A stretch of 44,475 nucleotides of DNA from a bacterium. Lineage in GTDB: Bacteria > Sysuimicrobiota > Sysuimicrobiia > Sysuimicrobiales > Humicultoraceae. Shown in pieces: positions 36,229 through 44,475 of the stretch (position 1 is its first letter; each line of letters starts with the position of its first letter). A model generated the notes under the pieces. It saw only the letters and a program-made list of their open reading frames with translations. It was not told the DNA's origin and did no database searches. Location of the stretch: positions 1-44,475 of the forward strand of contig JASEHJ010000003.1 of NCBI GenBank assembly GCA_030018905.1. The letters are read 5' to 3'. The position numbers and the translations under genes are program-made.

Positions 36229-38613
36229 TTACAACATCAGCGTGACAACCGTCGCGCCATCGCCGCCCTCGCCGCGGTCGCCTATGCGGAACTGCCGCAC
36301 GTGCGGGTGCCCACGCAGGAACTCGTGCACGGCCCGCCGCAGCGCACCGGTGCCCTTGCCGTGAATCACGGTCACCTGAGGCAACCGCGCGCGCACCGCG
36401 TCGTCCAGGTAGCGGTCCACAACCAGCAGGGCCTCGTCCACGGTCTGTCCGCGTACGCTGAGCGACGTCGCCACGGCAGGCCGAGCGGGTACATCGGCGC
36501 GCCCGGCGGGCCGCCCGGGGTATGGGGGTGCACCGCTAACCGCGGGGGCCTCGTGCAACGCCCCCAGTGGGACGCGCGTGCGCAGGGCGCCTGCCTCTAC
36601 CTCCACCTGGCCATGCGCATCAGGGCCGGACACCACGGTGCCGGTCCTGCCCAACGGCGTCACGTAGACAGTCTGGCCTGCGTGCACGCGCTCGACCGGC
36701 GGCCCTGGAGGCGCCGCGGGCTCTGTTGCGGGCAACGCCTCCAGGGTCTCCTTCAGATGCGCCCGCGCCCGCTGCACCGCTTCCTTGGTACGCGCGGCGC
36801 GCACCTCTGCCATCACCGCGTCCAGCCGCCTGCGTGTCTCTGCGATGATTGACTCGCTGGTTTGCCTGGCCTCTGCCAGCAGGCGCCGGCGCTCGCGCCG
36901 AACATGCTCGGCCTCCTCGACAATTTGCTGCTCGGCCTCCTGGGCTACTGCCCTGGCCAGCGCGGCCTCGGCCCTATCACGCTCTGCGGCCTGCCTGTCG
37001 CGCGTGAGGTCGTCCAGCACCTGCTCGATGGCCACGTGCTCGGGCGCCAGGTGGGATCGGGCCTCCGCCACGACGCCGGGATCGAGTCCCAGTCGCTCCG
37101 CTATGACCAGGGCGTTGCTGCGGCCCGGTAGCCCGATCTGAAGACGGAAAGTGGGGCGCAGCGTCTCAATGTCGAACTCCACGGACGCGTTCTCGATACC
37201 GGGTTCCACTGCGGCCAGCATCTTCAGCTCATTGAAGTGAGTGGTGACCACCGTGTGCAGCCCGCGGCGGTGCAGTTCCTGGATGATGGCTCGGGCAAGA
37301 ACCACCCCCTCGGTGGGATCGGTTCCGGCGCCGATCTCGTCGAGCAAAACAAGCCCGGGCGGCCGCGCGTTTCGTAGGATTTGGACGATGGCGCTCATGT
37401 GCGACGAGAAAGTGGACAGGTTCTGTTCGATGGACTGCTCGTCGCCGATGTCCGCGTGCACCTGGTCGAATTGGACGACGGCGGCGCCGTCCGCGGCCGG
37501 GATGAACAGCCCTGCCTGGGCCATCAGGGCCAGCAGGCCGATGGTCTTCAGGGCCACCGTCTTGCCCCCGGTGTTGGGACCGGTCACGATCAGCGTGGTG
37601 AACTCGCCTCCAAGCACGATGTCCACCGGAACGACCCCCGCGTCACCCCTGGCAAGGACCAGCATGGGGTGGCGCGCGCCGTGCACCTGCATGATGCCGT
37701 CCTCGCGCACCTGTGGCGCCGTGGCCCGCAGGCGCGCGGCCAGCGCGGCCTTGGCCGAGGCCAGGTCCAGATCGCCCAGGATCTCCCCGTTGGTGCACAG
37801 CGCTCCGGAGTGTTCACCCACCAAGCCCGACAGCCTGCGCAGGATCCGGAGGATCTCCTCGCGCTCCGCGGCATCCAGCTCGCGCCGCCGGTTGCCCAGC
37901 GGGACCAGCGTCAGCGGCTCCATGAAGAGCGTGGCTCCGCTTGCGCTCGCGTCGTGCACGATGCCCGGGAACTGCGCGCGGTGCTCGGCCCGCACGGGCA
38001 GGACGAACCGATCACCTCGCACCGTCACAAGCGACTCCTGCAGGTAGCGCGCGACCGCCGAATCGTGGAGCAGCCTCTCCAGCGACTCCCGCAGGCGTCG
38101 CTCCACGGTCTGGTGCTCGTCGCGGATCCGACGCAGCTCAGGCGAGGCCGTGCTCAGAACGCGGCCCTGGTCGTCCAGGGCCCGGCCGATCTCCGCTTCC
38201 AACTCCGGCAGCGCGGCCAAGCGGTCGGCGAGCGCTGCCAAGCGCGGGGCAAGGGCGCGGCGGGAGCGCAGTTGGGCCTGGACGCGCCGGGTGATTTCTA
38301 GGGTCTGCGCCACGTCGAGCAGTTCCAGGGGCTCGAGCATCCCGCCCGACGCCGCCCGCGCGGCCTGCGGCCGGACGTCACGCGCCCCCCGCACCTGGAT
38401 CTCGGACTCCGCGGCAATCGCCACCGCTTCCGCGGTTTCCGCCAGAGCCGCGCGCACTGCCTCGCCGTCGCACCCCGGCAGCAGGCGCAGTGCCAGCTCA
38501 CGTCCCATGGGGGTCACCGTGCCCTCGGCCAGCGCCGCAAGGACCTTGGGAAACTCGAGCACGCGAAGAGTGCGCGCGTCGGCGGGCAGATCACGCTGCC
38601 GTCCGGCGATCAT
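36229..38613 (-). CDS. mutS2: Endonuclease MutS2
   Basis: [41 protein letters not shown]-terminal Smr domain [22 protein letters not shown]. Confidence 0.96.
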   Translation of the reverse strand: MIAGRQRDLPADARTLRVLEFPKVLAALAEGTVTPMGRELALRLLPGCDGEAVRAALAETAEAVAIAAESEIQVRGARDVRPQAARAASGGMLEPLELLDVAQTLEITRRVQAQLRSRRALAPRLAALADRLAALPELEAEIGRALDDQGRVLSTASPELRRIRDEHQTVERRLRESLERLLHDSAVARYLQESLVTVRGDRFVLPVRAEHRAQFPGIVHDASASGATLFMEPLTLVPLGNRRRELDAAEREEILRILRRLSGLVGEHSGALCTNGEILGDLDLASAKAALAARLRATAPQVREDGIMQVHGARHPMLVLARGDAGVVPVDIVLGGEFTTLIVTGPNTGGKTVALKTIGLLALMAQAGLFIPAADGAAVVQFDQVHADIGDEQSIEQNLSTFSSHMSAIVQILRNARPPGLVLLDEIGAGTDPTEGVVLARAIIQELHRRGLHTVVTTHFNELKMLAAVEPGIENASVEFDIETLRPTFRLQIGLPGRSNALVIAERLGLDPGVVAEARSHLAPEHVAIEQVLDDLTRDRQAAERDRAEAALARAVAQEAEQQIVEEAEHVRRERRRLLAEARQTSESIIAETRRRLDAVMAEVRAARTKEAVQRARAHLKETLEALPATEPAAPPGPPVERVHAGQTVYVTPLGRTGTVVSGPDAHGQVEVEAGALRTRVPLGALHEAPAVSGAPPYPGRPAGRADVPARPAVATSLSVRGQTVDEALLVVDRYLDDAVRARLPQVTVIHGKGTGALRRAVHEFLRGHPHVRQFRIGDRGEGGDGATVVTLML

Positions 38614-38626
38614 TGACACCTCTTCA

Positions 38627-39169
38627 TTATAGACGAGGGGGAAACCGCCGCGAGAGCGCGGGGTGGCCGTCCAGTCCGAACCGCCACGCGCGGTCCCGGG
38701 CGGCGCTGATCCCGATGCGCGGACCAGCGGCAATTGCGGCGCGGCTGCGGCCCCCATGGGCCAAGTAGAGCGGCGGTGCGGTGAGATCGGCCCCGCACTG
38801 CTCCAGGCCGACCGCCATCGCGACGGTCAGGCGGCCGGGACCTGAGGCAGCGGGCTCGATCGCTCGCAGGAGCACCGCCCCCGGCCGTCCCTCGGGCTCG
38901 GTCACGACGTTCAGGCAGGCGTGCAGCCCAAACGCACGGTAGACGTAGGCGATCCCGGGCCGGCCAAACATGATCGCGCTGCGCGCCGTCCGCTTGAAGG
39001 CATGGCTGGCAGGATCGTCGGCCCCCCGGTAGGCCTCGGTCTCCACAATGCGGCCCACGAGCACTCCCGACGGCGTCTCGTGGACCAGAAGATGGCCCAG
39101 CAGGGCACGGGCGACGACCACCGTGTGCCTTGCGAAGAAACTGCGCGGCAGCGGCCTGTACTGCTTCAT
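38627..39169 (-). CDS. 3-methyladenine DNA glycosylase (MPG/AAG family)
   Basis: ARALLGHLLVHETPSGVLVGRIVETEAYRGADDPASHAF, YVYRAFGLHACLNVVTEPEG. Confidence 0.95.
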   Translation of the reverse strand: MKQYRPLPRSFFARHTVVVARALLGHLLVHETPSGVLVGRIVETEAYRGADDPASHAFKRTARSAIMFGRPGIAYVYRAFGLHACLNVVTEPEGRPGAVLLRAIEPAASGPGRLTVAMAVGLEQCGADLTAPPLYLAHGGRSRAAIAAGPRIGISAARDRAWRFGLDGHPALSRRFPPRL

Positions 39170-40923
39170 CTGCGGCCCCGAGGGTTGCCCCCCCGGTGGC
39201 CGAGCACCTCGCGCAGCGACGCGAGCGGCAGCGTGTTGATGACCTCTCGCGCCTCGACCCAGCCGCGCCGGGCGGTGCCCACCCCAAGCGGCATGTAGCG
39301 CAACTGCGCGCACGAGTGCGCATCCGTGCCGATCGCCAGGCGCGCCCCCCGCTCCCTGGCCAGGCGGACGTCGGTGTCCTTGAGGTCCAAGCGCTCGGGC
39401 GCGGCGTTGATCTCAAGCGCGGTGCCGGTTCGGACCGCGGCGTCCACCACCGCCTCGATGTCCACCTCGTAGGGGTCGCGCGCGCCGAGCAGGCGGCCGG
39501 TGGGGTGGCCGAGGATATCCACGTGCTCGCTCTCCATTGCCCGCACTATGCGCGAGGTCATGGCTTCACGGCTCATTCGGAAGCGGGTGTGCACCGATGC
39601 GATCACCAGGTCGAGGTCGGCCAGCAGGTCGTCGGGGTAGTCCAGGGTGCCGTCGGCGGAGATGTCGCACTCGGTGCCGATGAGAACGGCGATCCCCAGG
39701 CGGTCCGAGAGAGAGCGGACCTGCCGGATGTGGTCGCGCAGGTCCGCGGCCGGTACTCCTCGCGCGATCTTGAGCGACTGCGAGTGATCGGTGATGCAGA
39801 CGTACTCGTATCCCATCGCCACTGCGGCGGCGGCGATCTCCTCAACGCTATCGGCGCCGTCGCTCCACGACGTGTGGGCGTGAACCTCGCCGCGGATGTC
39901 CTCGACCTCGATCAACCGCGGCAGCCGGCCGGCCTCCGCCGCTTCGATCTCGCCCTGATCCTCCCGGAGCTCGGGCGGTATCCACGGCAGGCCGAGGGCG
40001 CGGTAGATGCCGGCTTCGGTGCGACCGGCCACGCGGCGGTCGTCCCCGCCGCGACCGTCCCCGGGCCGCCACAGGCCGTACTCGTTGAGCTTCAACCCGG
40101 CGCGGACCGCCCGTTCGCGCAGGGCGACGTTGTGCTCCTTGCTGCCGGTGAAGTACTGCAGGGCCGCACCATACGCGGCGGGCTCGACAACGCGCAGGTC
40201 GGCCTGCAGCCCGGCGTCCAGCACCACCGACGACCGGGTGGAACCCCGCTCCAGCACCTCGCTGACTTCGGGCGATGTTGTGAAGGCGTCCATCACCCGT
40301 GCGGGCGCCCGGCTGGTTACCAGGATGTCCAGGTCACCCACGGTCTCCTTCATGCGGCGGATGCTGCCGGCAGCGCTGATCTGTTTCACGCCTGGGACGA
40401 CCCGCAACCGCTCTACCAGCTCCGCTGCCACGGGCAGGGCAAAGCCCAGGGGCCGGCGCCCGGCCTGGCGGCGCACCATCGCGATACCGCGCAGGATGGC
40501 CTCTTCGGTCCGCTGACCCATGCGCGGCAGCTCGCGGATGCGGCCCGCGGCAGATGCGGCCTCCAGTTCGTCCAGAGTCGAGATACCCAGATGCTCGTGC
40601 AGCAGCAGCGCGGTCTTGGGCCCGACCTCAGGCACCAACATCAAGGTGGCCAGCCCAGGCGGGAATGAGGCGGCCAGATCTTCGTAAGCGCGCATGGTGC
40701 CGGTGGCCAGGAACTCGACGATCTTCTCCGCAAGGGCCTTGCCTATGCCTGGGATCTCGGTCAGGCCTCCACGGGCGGCGACCGCGGCAACATCCTCTGA
40801 GAGCCCCTCTATGGCGCGGGCTGCCCGGCGGTAGGCGTTGATGCGAAAGACCGACTCGCCCCCGATCTCGAGCAGATCGGCTATCAGCGCAAACCGCTGG
40901 GCGATGGCCCGGTTCTGCGTCAC
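39166..40923 (-). CDS. polX: DNA polymerase X family with PHP domain
   Basis: Hh[23 protein letters not shown], Pol[32 protein letters not shown] start at 40923. Confidence 0.95.
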   Translation of the reverse strand: MTQNRAIAQRFALIADLLEIGGESVFRINAYRRAARAIEGLSEDVAAVAARGGLTEIPGIGKALAEKIVEFLATGTMRAYEDLAASFPPGLATLMLVPEVGPKTALLLHEHLGISTLDELEAASAAGRIRELPRMGQRTEEAILRGIAMVRRQAGRRPLGFALPVAAELVERLRVVPGVKQISAAGSIRRMKETVGDLDILVTSRAPARVMDAFTTSPEVSEVLERGSTRSSVVLDAGLQADLRVVEPAAYGAALQYFTGSKEHNVALRERAVRAGLKLNEYGLWRPGDGRGGDDRRVAGRTEAGIYRALGLPWIPPELREDQGEIEAAEAGRLPRLIEVEDIRGEVHAHTSWSDGADSVEEIAAAAVAMGYEYVCITDHSQSLKIARGVPAADLRDHIRQVRSLSDRLGIAVLIGTECDISADGTLDYPDDLLADLDLVIASVHTRFRMSREAMTSRIVRAMESEHVDILGHPTGRLLGARDPYEVDIEAVVDAAVRTGTALEINAAPERLDLKDTDVRLARERGARLAIGTDAHSCAQLRYMPLGVGTARRGWVEAREVINTLPLASLREVLGHRGGNPRGRR

Positions 40924-40933
40924 ACGAGGCTCG

Positions 40934-41452
40934 TCAGAACTTGTGGTCCGGGCCGACCGGCGGGAACGGTATCGGGCTGATCCGTTGAAGGTGCGTGACG
41001 GCGCCTCGCTGAGCAGCCGCGACGTACCGGACGATCGGCGACCGCTCGACATCCTGGGCGATTGTGTCGGATAGTGGCGAGGCCAGCAGGATTCCCACCC
41101 CGGCCATAGCCGCGACCAGGGCCTTGAGCGCGCCGGTGAGAATCCCCAGAAGCTGGGCAAACATGCCCGGTCGCTTTCCGCCCGGCAGGATGCTGATCAG
41201 CACGGCCAGCAGCGTGTACGCGACCAGGAAAGCCAGGACGAATCCAACGGTCCGCCCCCATTCCAGGGGCAGGGGGCTCCCTTTTGTGATGCGCTCGCCC
41301 AAGGCCGGGAAGGCGATCGCCGCGGCCGCGTAGGCAACCACCAGCGCCACCGCACCCAGCAGGGACGCGACGCCGCCCTTGAACATTCCCTGCACAACGA
41401 ACCCGATCAGCAGCACAACCGCGATCCAGTCAAGCCAGGTCACACCAACCAC
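40934..41452 (-). CDS. CvpA family membrane protein
   Basis: WLDWIAVVLLIGFVVQGMFKGGVASLLGAVALVVAYAAA; four TM segments; between polX and pheT. Confidence 0.88.
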   Translation of the reverse strand: MVGVTWLDWIAVVLLIGFVVQGMFKGGVASLLGAVALVVAYAAAAIAFPALGERITKGSPLPLEWGRTVGFVLAFLVAYTLLAVLISILPGGKRPGMFAQLLGILTGALKALVAAMAGVGILLASPLSDTIAQDVERSPIVRYVAAAQRGAVTHLQRISPIPFPPVGPDHKF

Positions 41453-41505
41453 CTCCAGGACGCCCGCTCACCTAGGACGATACCCCATATCCCGCGCCGG
41501 CATAC

Positions 41506-43569
41506 TTATGCGCGGACGGCAACCGGCAGGCGCGCGGCCAGGGCCGCGCATATCTCCTGCATCAATCCCTCGATCTCCGCGCCGGTTAGCGTACGGTCCG
41601 GAGCGCGAAACGTCAGGGTGTAGGCCAGGTTGCGCGTCCCCGGAGCGAGCGGCGGGCCGGAGTAGGCATCGAACAACTCCACCGACTCCAGCAGTGCGCC
41701 GCCGGCCTCGACCAGCGCTCCCTGTACCGCCGCATGGGGCAGACGCAACGGTGCCACCAGGGCAACATCGCGCACCACAGCCGGATACCGCGGCACGCCC
41801 GTGAAGCTCGGCTGAAGCACCGCGCGGCTGAGCAGTACATCCAGATCCATCTCGCTCACGCAGGTGCGGCCCGGAAGATCTAACCGGGCGGCAACTTGGG
41901 GATGCAACTCGCCCATCACCCCAACCTCCACGCCGCCGATGCTGACGCGTCCACACCGTGCCGGGTGCATCCACGTGGGAGCGCCGGCCTCCACTGCCAG
42001 AGGTCCTGCTCGCAGCTCGCCGGAGAGGGTTTCCAACACGCCCTTGAGGTGCAGAAGCGTGACCTCGCGCAGGTCCCGGGCGTTTTCCCAGAACCCGGCC
42101 AACCACGCACCGCGCATTGCTATCGCCAGTGCGCGCCGCTCCCTCACCGCGCCGCCTTCAGCCCGGAATGTGCGGCCGATCTCAAACAGGTGGACCGCTC
42201 CCTGCCGACGAGCGACGTTAACCCGCACTGCCTCCAGCAGTCCCGGCAGCAGAGCGGTCCGCAGGTGGGTGTGGTCTTCCGTGAGGGGGTTGGAGATGGG
42301 CACGGCCAGGCGCCACGAATCGCCCTCCTCGATTCCTAACCGATCCAGCACGCGCGGGTGGATGAGCGACAGCGTCATCGCCTCGGTCAGGCCGGCACGC
42401 ACGAGCGCGTCGCGCGCCGCGCCCTCGGCCTCCAGTTTGACCGGGCGGCGTCCCTGCTGCATGACCTCGCACGGCATCATCTCTGGAATCCGGTCGTAGC
42501 CGTGGTGGCGGGCCACTTCCTCGACGAGATCTTCCTCGCGCTCCAGATCCCTTCGGCCGACCGGGGGCACGGCGAAGACCGATTCCCCCTCACGGCGCAC
42601 CTCGAGCCCGAGTCGGGTGAGGACGGCCACAACCTCACCAGGCGGTATCTCCACGCCCAGGACGCGACCCAGGCGGGGAAGCCGCAGCCTGATTAGAGGC
42701 CGGGGCACCGGCGCCGGATAAGCGTCCACCCCAAAGCTCAGGACCCGTCCTCCCGAGAGGCCGGCTATGAGCCCGGCGGCCCGGCGCGCCGCGCGGGCGA
42801 CCCCTTCGGGATCCACCCCGCGCTCGAACCGTGCGCTGGCCTCGGTCCGCAGGCCAATGCGGCGGCTGGTGCGGCGCACGCTGGAGGGAGCAAACGACGC
42901 CGCTTCCAGCAGCACCGTGCGGGTCTCCGGGCCGATCTCGGTCTCGGCACCGCCCATGATACCGGCCAGTGCGACGGGACGGCGGGCGTCCGCGATCACG
43001 AGCATGGCAGGATCGAGGGTGCGTCCCACGCCGTCCAGCGTTACCAGGTACTCGCCGGCAGCCGCCGATCGCACGATGATCCGGCGTCCTTCAAGCGAGT
43101 CGAGGTCAAATGCGTGCAGGGGTTGGCCCCATTCCAGCATCACGTAGTTCGTCGCGTCCACCACCGCGTTCACGGGCCGGATACCGGCCGCCTCCAGCCT
43201 GGCAGCTATGCCAGGAGGCGACGGACCGACCGTGATGCCCGTGATCACGTGGGCCACGTAGCGCGGGCACAGCGATGCGTCGGCGATCTCCACCGCGGCC
43301 ATGGAGGCGGCGGGCGGGTCAACCTCGTTGAGATCGTCGGCCGGCAGATGGACGTCGCCGCCACCCCAGGCCGCCAGCTCGCGGGCGATGCCTATCATGC
43401 TCAGCAGGTCCGGCCGGTTGGAGGCTATCTCGAGATCCAGCACCAGGTCTCCCCCGGCGCGCTCGACTCCCTCTACCCCGATGCCCAGCATGGGCAGGCG
43501 CTCAACCAGTGCCTCGCCGGACTCGGGCAACTCCACGTACTCTCTCAGCCACGACAGCGGGGCGCGCAT
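41506..43569 (-). CDS. pheT: Phenylalanyl-tRNA synthetase beta subunit (lacking the N-terminal tRNA-binding EMAP-like domain)
   Basis: SWLREYVELPES start, VVDATNYVMLEWGQPLHAFDLD, RRDLEREEDLVEEVARHHGYDRIP. About 687 aa; the region after SWLREYVEL goes straight to NRPDLLSMIGIARELAA. Confidence 0.94.
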   Translation of the reverse strand: MRAPLSWLREYVELPESGEALVERLPMLGIGVEGVERAGGDLVLDLEIASNRPDLLSMIGIARELAAWGGGDVHLPADDLNEVDPPAASMAAVEIADASLCPRYVAHVITGITVGPSPPGIAARLEAAGIRPVNAVVDATNYVMLEWGQPLHAFDLDSLEGRRIIVRSAAAGEYLVTLDGVGRTLDPAMLVIADARRPVALAGIMGGAETEIGPETRTVLLEAASFAPSSVRRTSRRIGLRTEASARFERGVDPEGVARAARRAAGLIAGLSGGRVLSFGVDAYPAPVPRPLIRLRLPRLGRVLGVEIPPGEVVAVLTRLGLEVRREGESVFAVPPVGRRDLEREEDLVEEVARHHGYDRIPEMMPCEVMQQGRRPVKLEAEGAARDALVRAGLTEAMTLSLIHPRVLDRLGIEEGDSWRLAVPISNPLTEDHTHLRTALLPGLLEAVRVNVARRQGAVHLFEIGRTFRAEGGAVRERRALAIAMRGAWLAGFWENARDLREVTLLHLKGVLETLSGELRAGPLAVEAGAPTWMHPARCGRVSIGGVEVGVMGELHPQVAARLDLPGRTCVSEMDLDVLLSRAVLQPSFTGVPRYPAVVRDVALVAPLRLPHAAVQGALVEAGGALLESVELFDAYSGPPLAPGTRNLAYTLTFRAPDRTLTGAEIEGLMQEICAALAARLPVAVRA

Positions 43570-44475
43570 CTAGAACTGCTCCAGCAGTCTGAGATCGTTC
43601 TCCCACAGCAGGCGGATGTCGGGGATCCCGTAGCGCACCATGGCCGGCCGGTCAACCCCCAGGCCGAACGCAAAGGCCGTGTACCTCTCTGGGTCAATCC
43701 CAGCCATCTCCAGCACACTGGGGTGGAACATGCCACACCCGCCCAGCTCCAGCCACCGTCCCCCGAACGACACCGCCAGTTCGGCGCTGGGTTCGGTGAA
43801 GGGGAAGTAGCTGGGCTGGAAACGCGTCTTGGTCTGGGGCCCGAACATCTCGCGCGCGAACGCGGCCAGCACGCCCTTGACGTTGGCGAACGTGATCGTC
43901 TCGCCGACCATGAACCCGTCCACCTGGTGGAACACCGGCATGTGAGTGGCGTCCACGGGGTCCCGGCGATAGCACCTCCCGCTGGTGACTATGCGCATCG
44001 GCGGAGTCCGTCCCACCATCACCCGTGCGTCCACGACGGTGGCGTGTGTGCGCAGCAGCAGCTCGTCGCCGAGATAGAAGGTATCCTGCGTGTCGCGGGC
44101 CGGGTGGTCGCGCGGCATGTTGAGCCGCCCGAAGTTGAATTCGTCGGTTTCCACTTCTGTTCCCTCGACCACCTCAAACCCGAGCCCGATGAAGATCCGC
44201 TCGACCTCGTCGAGCGTGCGCCGAAGCACGTGCCGGCGGCCCAGCGGCGCGCGCCGGCCGGGCAGCGACACGTCGAGCCGCTCGGCTGTCAGGCGGTCTG
44301 CCTCTTGGGTGGCGGCGAGCTCAGCCGCGCGGTCGTCGAACGCCGCCAGCAGTGTCTCCCGGGCGCTGTTGAGGCGCGCGCCCCGTGACGCGCGCTCAGA
44401 CCCGCTCAGGGCAGGGAGGCCCTTGAGCAGCGCGGCGATCTCGCCCCGGCGCCCCAACACGCGGCGTCGCACCGC
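43570..44475 (-). CDS. pheS: Phenylalanyl-tRNA synthetase alpha subunit, N-terminus truncated by window edge
   Basis: VRRRVLGRRGEIAALLKGLPAL, HPARDTQDTFYL, FHQVDGFMVGE, WLELGGCGMFHPSVLEM; frame open to 44475. Confidence 0.96.
   Translation of the reverse strand, partial: AVRRRVLGRRGEIAALLKGLPALSGSERASRGARLNSARETLLAAFDDRAAELAATQEADRLTAERLDVSLPGRRAPLGRRHVLRRTLDEVERIFIGLGFEVVEGTEVETDEFNFGRLNMPRDHPARDTQDTFYLGDELLLRTHATVVDARVMVGRTPPMRIVTSGRCYRRDPVDATHMPVFHQVDGFMVGETITFANVKGVLAAFAREMFGPQTKTRFQPSYFPFTEPSAELAVSFGGRWLELGGCGMFHPSVLEMAGIDPERYTAFAFGLGVDRPAMVRYGIPDIRLLWENDLRLLEQF

Noticed and set aside
36191-36229. T-box leader ahead of tyrS
   Set aside because: Only about 37 bp separate tyrS from mutS2; no room for a T-box.
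1-44475. CRISPR array, transposon, integron or prophage
   Set aside because: No regularly spaced direct repeats, transposase, integrase or phage structural motifs seen on reading.

Overview
High-GC bacterial chromosome segment, mostly core genes on the minus strand. Reading left to right: a cytochrome c maturation (ccm) operon; bacillithiol genes bshC and bshB-like; glycosyltransferase, HD protein, yajC, tgt, Glu dehydrogenase, queA, spoIID-like, ruvB/A/C, yebC and a class A PBP; a non-pyrrolysine MttB-type methyltransferase, corrinoid protein and SBP5 solute-binding protein operon; a radical SAM (AmmeMemoRadiSam/PflA-like) gene; a small accessory stretch at about 25-33.6 kb holding two tRNAs, a thioesterase, a phosphodiesterase, a repeat protein, an arginase-like protein and a ChrB-ChrB-beta-propeller operon; then M20 hydrolase, tyrS, mutS2, MPG glycosylase, polX, cvpA, pheT and partial pheS. 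The most interesting points are: (1) a structured 5' leader with glycine-aptamer-like sequence words and a mutually exclusive hairpin upstream of the MttB/corrinoid operon; (2) a three-gene ChrB/ChrB-C/beta-propeller operon without chrA, apparently transcribed leaderless; (3) an RBS-sequestering inverted repeat ahead of a 23-aa-repeat membrane protein; (4) small ORFs absent from the supplied track; (5) two convergent gene pairs sharing a palindromic CTAG stop. I saw no CRISPR array, transposase or prophage. All product calls come from motif recognition by eye; no database search was run.
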